A stretch of 35,986 nucleotides of DNA from a virus, in IMG/VR virus record IMGVR_UViG_3300047297_000084, positions 1 to 35,986 of that record; one strand, written 5' to 3'. Position numbers and translations under genes: made by a program. Below the pieces are notes generated by a model. It was not told the origin of the DNA and ran no database searches. It saw nothing but the letters and a program-made list of their open reading frames with translations. Within the stretch, counting starts at the first letter, position 1, and each line of letters begins with the position of its first letter. Positions 23,551-30,142 of this stretch are shown in pieces.

Positions 23551-24318
23551 TTACAGCGTGTAGTTCTGGCCCGCATTGCTGCCAATCCAGTTAGAGCCGT
23601 CAGCAGTGAAGATATACTTGTCCGACTTGCTGGCGGTGCTGGTGATCGTCGGCGCAGTTCCGGCTGGCCACTTAACAGCAGCAGGCCATGTTGCCGTGCG
23701 AGAACCAGTGCCGTCCTGCTTTAAAATCAGGATAAAGCTACGGCCAGCAGTTGCCGTTGGGAACGTGAATGTGCAGTTCCCCGTCAGCGTCAGGATTTGG
23801 ACAGAGCCGTTAGAAAGGTCAATCGTGTAGGCCGTGCTCGTGTTGGCGGTTACAGTCTCTTCGGTGTAGCCGTTGGTGAACGTGCCAGCTTCGATAGTCT
23901 TGTTCGTTACCGTCTGCGTGTCGGTTGTACCAACAATAGCGCCTGATGGAGCCGTGAGAGACGTGTTCCATGCAGTGCCAGTGGAGACAGCGATACCAGC
24001 GGCGGGGTAGACCTGAGCAGAAACAGTAGCCCAGCTATTATCACCGCGAAGGAAGGTTGATGCGCTTGGCGTTCCCGTAGCGTTTAGTTTGCTTGCTGAA
24101 AAGCCAGTAACAGTCGCGCTCGTGACGTTTAGCGTTCCTGCAACAGCGAGGGTCTTGCCAGCACCTACGTTTAAGCCAACGCTCGTCCCGGTCCCTGCGG
24201 CTGCGAACAGCGCATCGACCTGATCGAGATCGGTATTAACTTTTGTCCCCCAAGTATCGGCAGACGCGCCGACTTCAGGTTTCGTAAGTCCAAGATTAGT
24301 TGTGGTTGTATCAGCCAT
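23551..24318 (-). CDS. tail fibre / receptor-binding accessory protein
   Basis: The 255-residue product begins with the familiar fibre N-terminus [20 protein letters not shown] followed by [17 protein letters not shown], which in many phages links a fibre to the tail. The middle carries LGDN-type fibre phrases ([35 protein letters not shown]) and the C-terminus is beta-rich ([53 protein letters not shown]). No catalytic motif visible. It sits 13 nt upstream of the large fibre gene. Confidence 0.75.
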   Translation of the reverse strand: MADTTTTNLGLTKPEVGASADTWGTKVNTDLDQVDALFAAAGTGTSVGLNVGAGKTLAVAGTLNVTSATVTGFSASKLNATGTPSASTFLRGDNSWATVSAQVYPAAGIAVSTGTAWNTSLTAPSGAIVGTTDTQTVTNKTIEAGTFTNGYTEETVTANTSTAYTIDLSNGSVQILTLTGNCTFTFPTATAGRSFILILKQDGTGSRTATWPAAVKWPAGTAPTITSTASKSDKYIFTADGSNWIGSNAGQNYTL

Positions 24319-24326
24319 CTTTTACC

Positions 24327-24959
24327 TCATGCTGCTTCCAGATATTCAGGGAAACCTAAAACTGTCCAGTTTTCTTCTGTAACAGAAATTGGTGTCCATG
24401 TCTCTGGTGTTATTGGTTGTGGTTCCCATTTTTTAACAGCGGTAATTGTGACGGTAGAAACACCGTTTACCACTACACTGCCACGCTGCACATAGCCCGC
24501 CTTGACAGCTACCGAAGCTACTGCACTTGACGTTGCAACACCTGCAGCCGTAATTTTTGCATCTACAGAAATTGCAGACGTAGCCGTTGTGGCTATTGCG
24601 CCTACCACAGACGTACCGCCAGCAGCGGTTACAGACGCAACCGCCGAAACGGCCACAGAAGCATCCACAACCATAACAGCCGCAACTGTGGTAGTCGATA
24701 CCGCATTAACTTCTACAGCCCCGTCTGTGCGCTCTCCCGCCGCTATGGTAACAGACGAGACAGCGTTGCTCTCAAGAGCCGCTTGCTTGACAATCTCGGC
24801 AGATGCAGAAACCGAAGCTACCGCATCAATAGATACGGAAGCGTTGGTGGGGCCTTCGCCATAGTTGCCAATGCCATACGAGCCGCTACCGTACCCCGCA
24901 GGGATACTTGCGGCGGCAAAAGGCCCCTCACCATAATCACCGCTGCCGTAGCGTGCCAT
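24327..24959 (-). CDS. tail-region protein with seven 20-residue tandem repeats
   Basis: The 210-residue protein starts with a YGxG-rich head (residues 3-37: RYGSGDYGEG, GYGSGSYGIG, NYGEGP). Residues 41-180 are exactly seven tandem repeats of 20 residues with consensus x-V-x-x-x-A-V-S-x-V-T-x-x-A-G-x-x-x-x-G; no insertion or deletion breaks the period. A short tail (PQPITPETWTPISVTEENWT, VLGFPEYLEA) ends it. Alternating small and beta-branched residues suggest a beta-solenoid or stacked-strand rod. It lies between the fibre and conserved tail proteins, so it is probably a virion spike or spacer. The GYG head is common in phage proteins; the repeat is not one I can assign. Confidence 0.7.
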   Translation of the reverse strand: MARYGSGDYGEGPFAAASIPAGYGSGSYGIGNYGEGPTNASVSIDAVASVSASAEIVKQAALESNAVSSVTIAAGERTDGAVEVNAVSTTTVAAVMVVDASVAVSAVASVTAAGGTSVVGAIATTATSAISVDAKITAAGVATSSAVASVAVKAGYVQRGSVVVNGVSTVTITAVKKWEPQPITPETWTPISVTEENWTVLGFPEYLEAA

Positions 24960-24962
24960 CTA

Positions 24963-25343
24963 TTAGTCCAGCGTAATGTCGAAGTCGCCCGCAGGAATGC
25001 GGAACACATCGCCAGCATCAATCGTCTTGGCGGTTGTCAGAGCGCCATACGCCAGCATATTGCCGCTAGTAGAAGCGTCAAAGACAGCCGCGTAGGTGAT
25101 TGTTCCCCACGATGCCGCAGCAGTCGGGAACTCTACAGCAGCAGTGTTGGATGCAAGGTTAGCCGCAACCGTGAACGTTGCTGTCTGACGGGCGTAGGGG
25201 CTGCCAGAGACTTCCGTGCCGCCACCAGCTTCACCCGGATTAGACGTAAACAGGGCGATGTAAAGCGTGGCCGGAGCCGTGTACGCTGTTGCGCCAAATA
25301 CATGAAGGAGAACTTTGTTCTCAAGGTAATTAGAAAAACTCAT
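24963..25343 (-). CDS. conserved phage tail/fibre-associated protein
   Basis: The 126-residue product matches a small conserved phage structural family: SFSNYLENKVLLHVFGATAY with TAPATLYIALFTSNPG, then SPYARQTATFTV, FPTAAASWGTITYAAVFDAS and the end AYGALTTAKTIDAGDVFRIP, AGDFDITLD. It is often annotated as a tail fibre or baseplate component near fibre genes. All-beta and no enzyme motif. Its start overlaps the preceding adaptor stop (ATGA). Confidence 0.75.
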   Translation of the reverse strand: MSFSNYLENKVLLHVFGATAYTAPATLYIALFTSNPGEAGGGTEVSGSPYARQTATFTVAANLASNTAAVEFPTAAASWGTITYAAVFDASTSGNMLAYGALTTAKTIDAGDVFRIPAGDFDITLD

Positions 25344-25960
25344 CCGAAAGTCCTTATCCGAGCTTTAAGTTTAGACGAACCAATGCGTGCCCGCTCATCT
25401 GCAACGCGCATATCTTCCACCAGCTTTTCGTACAACGAAGTCCAAATCGCGGTACGCTCATCTTCCTTCAAGTACGGCGCAGACTGGATCAGCGTCGCAT
25501 AGAGGTAGATGTCCGGGCTTTCCGTAAGCAGCCAGTTAGTCGGCGCTGCGTCGCTTAACGACGGTATCTTGGCGTAATAGAGAAGTTCTGCTTCGTAGCT
25601 TCCGTCCGGCTGGGGGAGAACTTCGAATTGCTGGCCGATAGTTGTGTAGAACATCGGCTGATTCGCCGCGCTGTACATCTGACTATCTTCGAGAAGTTGT
25701 TCTGGCGTTACGAATACAAGCGGCGTAACTGGGTTCGTGTTCAACTGAAAACGGATTGTTTCTTTCCAATCCGAAGGAACAGCGAAGTACGACGTATCAA
25801 GAGTTGCAGTCGCCCGCGTCACCATCTTGCGATGGCGCACTTGGCGGTTCATCTGTGCCTCGGCCAGCATGATAAAATTCGGGATAGCCGAAGTTAGATC
25901 AGACCGATTGAGCCAATCAGCGATTGCGGTCTTCAATTCTGAATACGTCGTAATCGCCAT
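25340..25960 (-). CDS. head-tail adaptor protein (SU10 adaptor-like)
   Basis: The 206-residue product (ITTYSELKTAIADWLNRSDL, IPNFIMLAEAQMNRQVRHRK, MVTRATATL, YFAVPSDWKETIRFQ, SPDIYLYATLIQSAPYLKED) matches the phage adaptor family found under SU10-type portals. ATG at 25960 is chosen: it overlaps the preceding stop (TAATG), whereas the in-frame start at 26014 adds 18 residues inside the upstream gene. It would form the ring joining portal to tail. Confidence 0.8.
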   Translation of the reverse strand: MAITTYSELKTAIADWLNRSDLTSAIPNFIMLAEAQMNRQVRHRKMVTRATATLDTSYFAVPSDWKETIRFQLNTNPVTPLVFVTPEQLLEDSQMYSAANQPMFYTTIGQQFEVLPQPDGSYEAELLYYAKIPSLSDAAPTNWLLTESPDIYLYATLIQSAPYLKEDERTAIWTSLYEKLVEDMRVADERARIGSSKLKARIRTFG

Positions 25961-26265
25961 TAAACAGTCCCCGGCCTTGTGCGGAAGTAGAGGTTGTCCG
26001 GATCGTTCAACCACTTCTTCATGCGCTCTTGATCTTGCGTAATACCTTGGCGCTCAAGTTCGTAATACACTGAAATCGGGATGCTGCCAACCTTTGTCCA
26101 CTCACCCCACCGTTCCGGCGCATTATTATATTCTCGTTTGTTACTTTCGATGATTGCGGAAACGTCTTGCTCTTTCGAGATAATCGCTTCGTCCGTCTGG
26201 GCGTCGTAATCATAAAAAGTTTTGACGCCTGTGAAAGCATCGTCGTTGATAAGGCGTTTATTCAT
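25960..26265 (-). CDS. small conserved connector-region protein
   Basis: A 101-residue product with ATG at 26265, supported by a GAGGG ribosome-binding site; an in-frame start at 26295 would run into the hairpin after the capsid gene. Visible segments are FYDYDAQTDEAIISKEQDVS, ERWGEWTKVGSIPISVYYEL and KKWLNDPDNLYFRTRPGTV. The last phrase is common in small proteins between capsid and adaptor of SU10-like phages. A head-completion role is likely from its position. Confidence 0.65.
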   Translation of the reverse strand: MNKRLINDDAFTGVKTFYDYDAQTDEAIISKEQDVSAIIESNKREYNNAPERWGEWTKVGSIPISVYYELERQGITQDQERMKKWLNDPDNLYFRTRPGTV

Positions 26266-26284
26266 AAAACCCTCAATAGTTAGA

Positions 26285-26307
26285 TGAGGGGGCACTATGC
26301 CCCCTCA
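26285..26307. other. strong hairpin after the capsid gene
   Basis: TGAGGGGGCA (26285-26294) pairs perfectly with TGCCCCCTCA (26298-26307) around a 3-nt loop, 18 bp beyond the capsid stop. On the minus strand it is followed by ATCTAACTATT, not a proper U tract, so it is more likely a partial terminator or a 3' end that protects the abundant capsid mRNA than a full stop of the late operon. Confidence 0.6.
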
Positions 26308-26324
26308 CCCAGTTAGACCAAATC

Positions 26325-27287
26325 TTACGAGGTGGTCAAGTCAGCTACGATACCGTGTGCAGCTTGGTTGTTTACCTTCAAGCCGTACTCAACGAGGAGC
26401 AGAGCCTTCTCCGCGTCACCAGTTTTCGCCAAGTCCATCTTCTGGATTGGACGAAGAACCGCCAACGATGCGTAATCAGGATCGACTACGAACGCATCAC
26501 GGTCACGCTGGAAGCGGTTAGGAACGATGTTGACCGTACCAAAGTCAGACACATAGACGTCGGCTGCGCCAACGATCTGTGCCTGCTGACCAGCAGGAAC
26601 GTCGCGGAAGCGAGTTGCAATGCCGGTGAAGCCCGAAGCAACAGTCTTGTTGAATGGACCAACCATCAACATCTTCGGCGTACCACCCGAAGTCCAGACG
26701 CTCTGGATAACACCCTTAAGCAGTGCTTCCGTGAACGCACGCTGCGTACCATCGGTACGAGCAGCAGTTGGCGTTGAGCCAACAGTTGGGTTAGCACCGC
26801 CTGAACCGAACGCAGTGTTCGAGGTCAACCATGCAGGCAGACCCGCAGTACGACGTGCAGTTGTGGTGTTACCAGCGACAGCAGCTTGGTTAGCAAGCAG
26901 AGCCGATTCCATGTCACGCTTCAGTTCCGAACCCAGCTTTGCAAGCTGATAGGTCATTTCGTTACGACGACCAGCCTTATCGACTGCTTCAAGCGTACCG
27001 GAGATTACGACGTTCTTCGTGCTGATCTGCGTGTAGTTACCAACGCGGGCGGTTGGCGTAACAGCAGTGAACGAAGAAATGTCGTCACCTTCAAGTGCGG
27101 CGTTAGCAGCGGAGGCCGCAGCCAAAACGTCTGTCTGCCACTCGTAGTAGGTGTTCTTGACGCTCTCGCGGCCAATGTTCGAAATGAACGGAGTTTCTTC
27201 TGGCGAGATGTTATAGATAACGTTCGACAGGTCTTCACGAATACCGATAGCGGAGTACCGGGTAAATGTATTTGCTACAATAGCCAT
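26325..27287 (-). CDS. major capsid protein (SU10/HK97-fold type)
   Basis: The 320-residue protein matches the SU10 major head protein family (DUF5309): ANTFTRYSAIGIREDLSNVI with YNISPEETPFISNIGRE, then VGNYTQISTKNVVISGTLEA, YQLAKLGSELKRDMESALLA, and the P-loop end GTVNIVPNRFQRDRDAFVVD with YASLAVLRPIQKMDLAKTGD. Length and order are normal. Scaffold lies directly upstream, and an AAGGATG ribosome-binding site precedes the ATG. A strong hairpin follows the stop. Confidence 0.9.
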   Translation of the reverse strand: MAIVANTFTRYSAIGIREDLSNVIYNISPEETPFISNIGRESVKNTYYEWQTDVLAAASAANAALEGDDISSFTAVTPTARVGNYTQISTKNVVISGTLEAVDKAGRRNEMTYQLAKLGSELKRDMESALLANQAAVAGNTTTARRTAGLPAWLTSNTAFGSGGANPTVGSTPTAARTDGTQRAFTEALLKGVIQSVWTSGGTPKMLMVGPFNKTVASGFTGIATRFRDVPAGQQAQIVGAADVYVSDFGTVNIVPNRFQRDRDAFVVDPDYASLAVLRPIQKMDLAKTGDAEKALLLVEYGLKVNNQAAHGIVADLTTS

Positions 27288-27302
27288 TAGTTCACATCCT
27301 TA

Positions 27303-28313
27303 TTAAATGAGTTTATCCAACAGGGCCGCCGCATCTGCGACACGGCCTGTACGCGCAAGGCGCTGGGACGCTTTCTTTACATCGGTTGAACGTGTGTTGA
27401 CTTGAGAACCAGAAGAACCGGGTCGAACGATCCGCGCAACCTTTCGTGGCTGTGCTTTCGCTTTTTCCACTTTCTTCGAACCCTTATCAAACAACATAGC
27501 TTTGCGCAGGATTGAGACGTGAGTGGCCTGAACAAGTGCACTTAGGTCGCGTTCGCTAAACCCATTGTTTATAGCCCATTCACGAAGTTCCTTAGCTTCG
27601 CTTTGCATTGTACCTTCGTCTTTCCATTCAGGAATGACTTCCGGGAGTTTGGCGCGCTCTGACTGCACAATGTCAGCCAAGGCCCGCTGTTGCTCTTTGG
27701 TCATCTCTTGAGCAATCCGCTGTTGTTCAGTAGTAATAGCCTGAAGTTTAGCGGCTCGTTCCTGACGAGACTTATTCCAATGCCGTTCTAACCGCGCCGC
27801 CTCAATGGGGTCTTCGTTATAAAGATTGTCCCAATCAGGCTCAGCATCGGACTGCACCTCAAGTTGCGCTTTAAGCGCCGGTAACAGTTCCGCGTATTGA
27901 GCGCGTTCCATTCGGATCGCTTCGGCCTCACCATAGAACGACTTGCGTTCTTCGGCTAATGCCTGAGTTTTCCGTGTGTAATCCGAATAACGAGAATAAC
28001 CTTTCCGAAGTTCGTCAAGGGTGACTTCCAATTCCTTGCCATCATCTTTTACCTTGATGACTAGATCGTCAGGAAGTTCCTGTTCGATAACCTCTTCTGT
28101 GTCGTACTCTTCATCCGGGTCAGACTGTTCGTCTTCCTCTTCTTCCGAGTACTCCTCGGTTTCAGATTCTTCCGCATAGTCTTGAGCCTCTTCAGGCTCT
28201 TGCGCCTCGGCCTGATCTTGGTTGTCCTCGTCCGGGCCAAGCAGTTGGTCGATGGCTAGTGTTGCTTCGTGGAGGCCGATCCCCGCATGGGGGTTGCCGA
28301 CTTGTTCCGTCAT
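27303..28313 (-). CDS. scaffolding protein
   Basis: The 336-residue product is typical scaffold: a very acidic N-terminal third (residues about 28-75, EEEEDEQSDPDEEY and similar), a long helical charged middle (KTQALAEERKSFYGEAEAIR, KAQLEVQSDAEPDWDNLY, LERHWNKSRQERAAKLQ, ITTEQQRIAQEMTKEQ) and a basic C-terminus (KKVEKAKAQPRKVARIVRPG) that would contact the capsid protein. ATG at 28313 is preceded by AAGGTG; a GTG at 28322 would add only three residues. It lies immediately before the capsid gene. Confidence 0.85.
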   Translation of the reverse strand: MTEQVGNPHAGIGLHEATLAIDQLLGPDEDNQDQAEAQEPEEAQDYAEESETEEYSEEEEDEQSDPDEEYDTEEVIEQELPDDLVIKVKDDGKELEVTLDELRKGYSRYSDYTRKTQALAEERKSFYGEAEAIRMERAQYAELLPALKAQLEVQSDAEPDWDNLYNEDPIEAARLERHWNKSRQERAAKLQAITTEQQRIAQEMTKEQQRALADIVQSERAKLPEVIPEWKDEGTMQSEAKELREWAINNGFSERDLSALVQATHVSILRKAMLFDKGSKKVEKAKAQPRKVARIVRPGSSGSQVNTRSTDVKKASQRLARTGRVADAAALLDKLI

Positions 28314-28337
28314 ATATAGCACCTTTTTAATTAAATG

Positions 28338-28568
28338 TTAACTCCTCGATTTGGCGACTAGGCCGTCATCAAGAATCGCCTGTAGGCGGGCTTTCAACCG
28401 CTCAAGTCCTTTGAGCGTGTGAAACATGTTGGAGCGGGCGTCGTCGTCGGCGTAGCCAGACATGCGCCACTCTTCAAAAATATCTCTCTCCACTTCGGCA
28501 AACGCTCCTTTGAGAATGTCATCCTCAAGAAGGCGCTTTGCGTGGTTAGCTTTTGTTACAGGGTCCAT
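28338..28568 (-). CDS. conserved small helical phage protein
   Basis: A 76-residue helical protein (TKANHAKRLLEDDILKGAFA, EVERDIFEEWRMSG, FHTLKGLERLKARLQAIL). The HAKRLLED start and the central W are features of small proteins I associate with the portal-scaffold interval in several tailed phages. Probably a capsid assembly accessory. It overlaps the stop of the upstream gene by one base (TAATG). Confidence 0.65.
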   Translation of the reverse strand: MDPVTKANHAKRLLEDDILKGAFAEVERDIFEEWRMSGYADDDARSNMFHTLKGLERLKARLQAILDDGLVAKSRS

Positions 28569-30142
28569 CAGATTAACGGCTGGTAAACTGGGTTAGTTGT
28601 CATCGCGGGCTGGGCTTGGGGGGCAGCGCCCGCAGAGAGAAGACCGCTATACTCAGGCCGGAAGAACATAGCTTCCGGGCCAAAACCATACCGCTCATAG
28701 TCTAAGATGTTTGGATCAACGCGCATATCTTGGCCGCGAGCAAAGCCTACGCCCGTTCCAAATGGTGAGGCATATGGTGATCCTGCACCGCCACCGCCGC
28801 CGCCACCCAAAAGGTTGCCTAGAAGATCGGCTCCGATACCACCAATGGATATGAGTTGAGCTAGGGTTAGGCCAGTTCCGAGAACGCCATCCTTTGTAGA
28901 AGGGGGCGTTGTGGTCGAAAAAGTTGGCGGTAACGGGTTAAGCGTCCCACCAAGAGTTCCCCCAAGCACTTGGCCAAGCACGCCGCCGATGTTCTGTTCT
29001 TGCGGTCTCGTCCCCGTAACAACAATATCACCCGACATAGAAGGCTGTGGGTTGATAAGCGAAGACACCGCGCCAAGCGTATTGCCAAGGTTCTGTTCTT
29101 GTGGTCTCCTCCCAGTAACAACAATTTCGTCTGGCATGGGGGGCGACGTAGTTACAAGCGAAGGCAGCGCATTAAGCATCCCGCCAATGTTGAAATCTGG
29201 TCCAAGGTTTAATGCTGGATTTTCTCTTGCGGTAACAACGATTTCTTGAGGCTCTGTAGTAGATGGTTGTTCCGCTGGTGGGGATTGCGATGCTTGCGAT
29301 AACGCCGCTTGACCAATCACATTGCCCGCTGTTGACGCAAGAATACTAGGCGCGACTGCTCTCGTTGCGTTTACGAGGATGCCATCAAATGCGCCAGTAG
29401 GAATTGCTGCGCCAGTAGGAATTGCTGCGGTAGCGATGTTGCCGCCCGGTGTTGGTGTCGCTCCGGGAGTAGCTGGGCCAAACAATTGGCCGCTAGCATA
29501 GGCGCTGCCTCCGGCGATGGCCGCTCGCATCAACGCATCTTGAAGGTCGCGGCCCTGTAATCCACTTGAGACGGCAGAGCCAAGAGCCGCGCCTGCAATA
29601 GGGCCGATACCAGGGATAAAGGACGCGGCAAACGGAAGGACGTTATCTGCTAAAAAACCAAGACCGCTTTGCGACGGGGCAGCGCGGGCAACGTCAATAT
29701 ACCGGGTTCCGCCCACGCTTCCATCAGGGTTTATGGTACGTTCGCCAGTTTGTATCTTGAAGTTAGCGTCTCCGCCAAGTTCATCGCTAAGGCTCTGGGC
29801 CACGGCGACCGCTCGGTTTGCACCTTCAGCGCCAGCACCGCTGAAGATAACATTGCCTCCAGCGTCCACAACGCGAACCTCTTGGCCTTGGCCTACGTTA
29901 AACGTGTTGCCAGTTCCAAACGCAAGCGGGTCACCGTCAGCGGTTGGGCCGACGACAGACGTTCCGGGAGGCGGCGTGTTAGCAGCGATCCGGCGTGCTT
30001 CCCGCTCTTCATATGTCATTGGTGCAACAGCCTGTTGCGTCATCGGCATGACCGCCGCTTGACGGGGCGTGTCCATGATAGGCCCCGCCGCAGCCAAAAG
30101 TCCTTGTAGTGCAGGATCATCAAAATAATAATCTTCAAACAT
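28568..30142 (-). CDS. virion-associated protein with three TonB-box-like repeats
   Basis: A 524-residue protein between portal and scaffold genes. Residues 160-220 are Gly/Ala-rich and hydrophobic (FIPGIGPIAGAALGSAVSSG) and could associate with membranes. Residues 300-386 contain three related segments: EIVVTARENPALNLG, EIVVTGRRPQEQNLG (339) and DIVVTGTRPQEQNIG (372), spaced 39 and 33 residues. EIVVTGxR is the TonB-box-type N-terminal signature of TonB-dependent receptors of sphingomonads and caulobacters. A polyglycine run follows (about 446-452) and the C-terminus contains MRVDPNILDYERYGFGPEAM. No enzyme motif. It may be an ejected or internal protein. Function otherwise unknown. Confidence 0.6.
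   Translation of the reverse strand: MFEDYYFDDPALQGLLAAAGPIMDTPRQAAVMPMTQQAVAPMTYEEREARRIAANTPPPGTSVVGPTADGDPLAFGTGNTFNVGQGQEVRVVDAGGNVIFSGAGAEGANRAVAVAQSLSDELGGDANFKIQTGERTINPDGSVGGTRYIDVARAAPSQSGLGFLADNVLPFAASFIPGIGPIAGAALGSAVSSGLQGRDLQDALMRAAIAGGSAYASGQLFGPATPGATPTPGGNIATAAIPTGAAIPTGAFDGILVNATRAVAPSILASTAGNVIGQAALSQASQSPPAEQPSTTEPQEIVVTARENPALNLGPDFNIGGMLNALPSLVTTSPPMPDEIVVTGRRPQEQNLGNTLGAVSSLINPQPSMSGDIVVTGTRPQEQNIGGVLGQVLGGTLGGTLNPLPPTFSTTTPPSTKDGVLGTGLTLAQLISIGGIGADLLGNLLGGGGGGGAGSPYASPFGTGVGFARGQDMRVDPNILDYERYGFGPEAMFFRPEYSGLLSAGAAPQAQPAMTTNPVYQPLI

Noticed and set aside
21613-24318. Invertible fibre cassette served by the serine recombinase
   Set aside because: No inverted pair of recombination-like sites was seen flanking the fibre genes, and no alternative fibre ends are present.
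24502-24864. 120-residue antisense frame opposite the 20-residue repeats
   Set aside because: A mirror of the repeat gene's biased composition with no start signal; Ala/Thr/Val-rich shadow.
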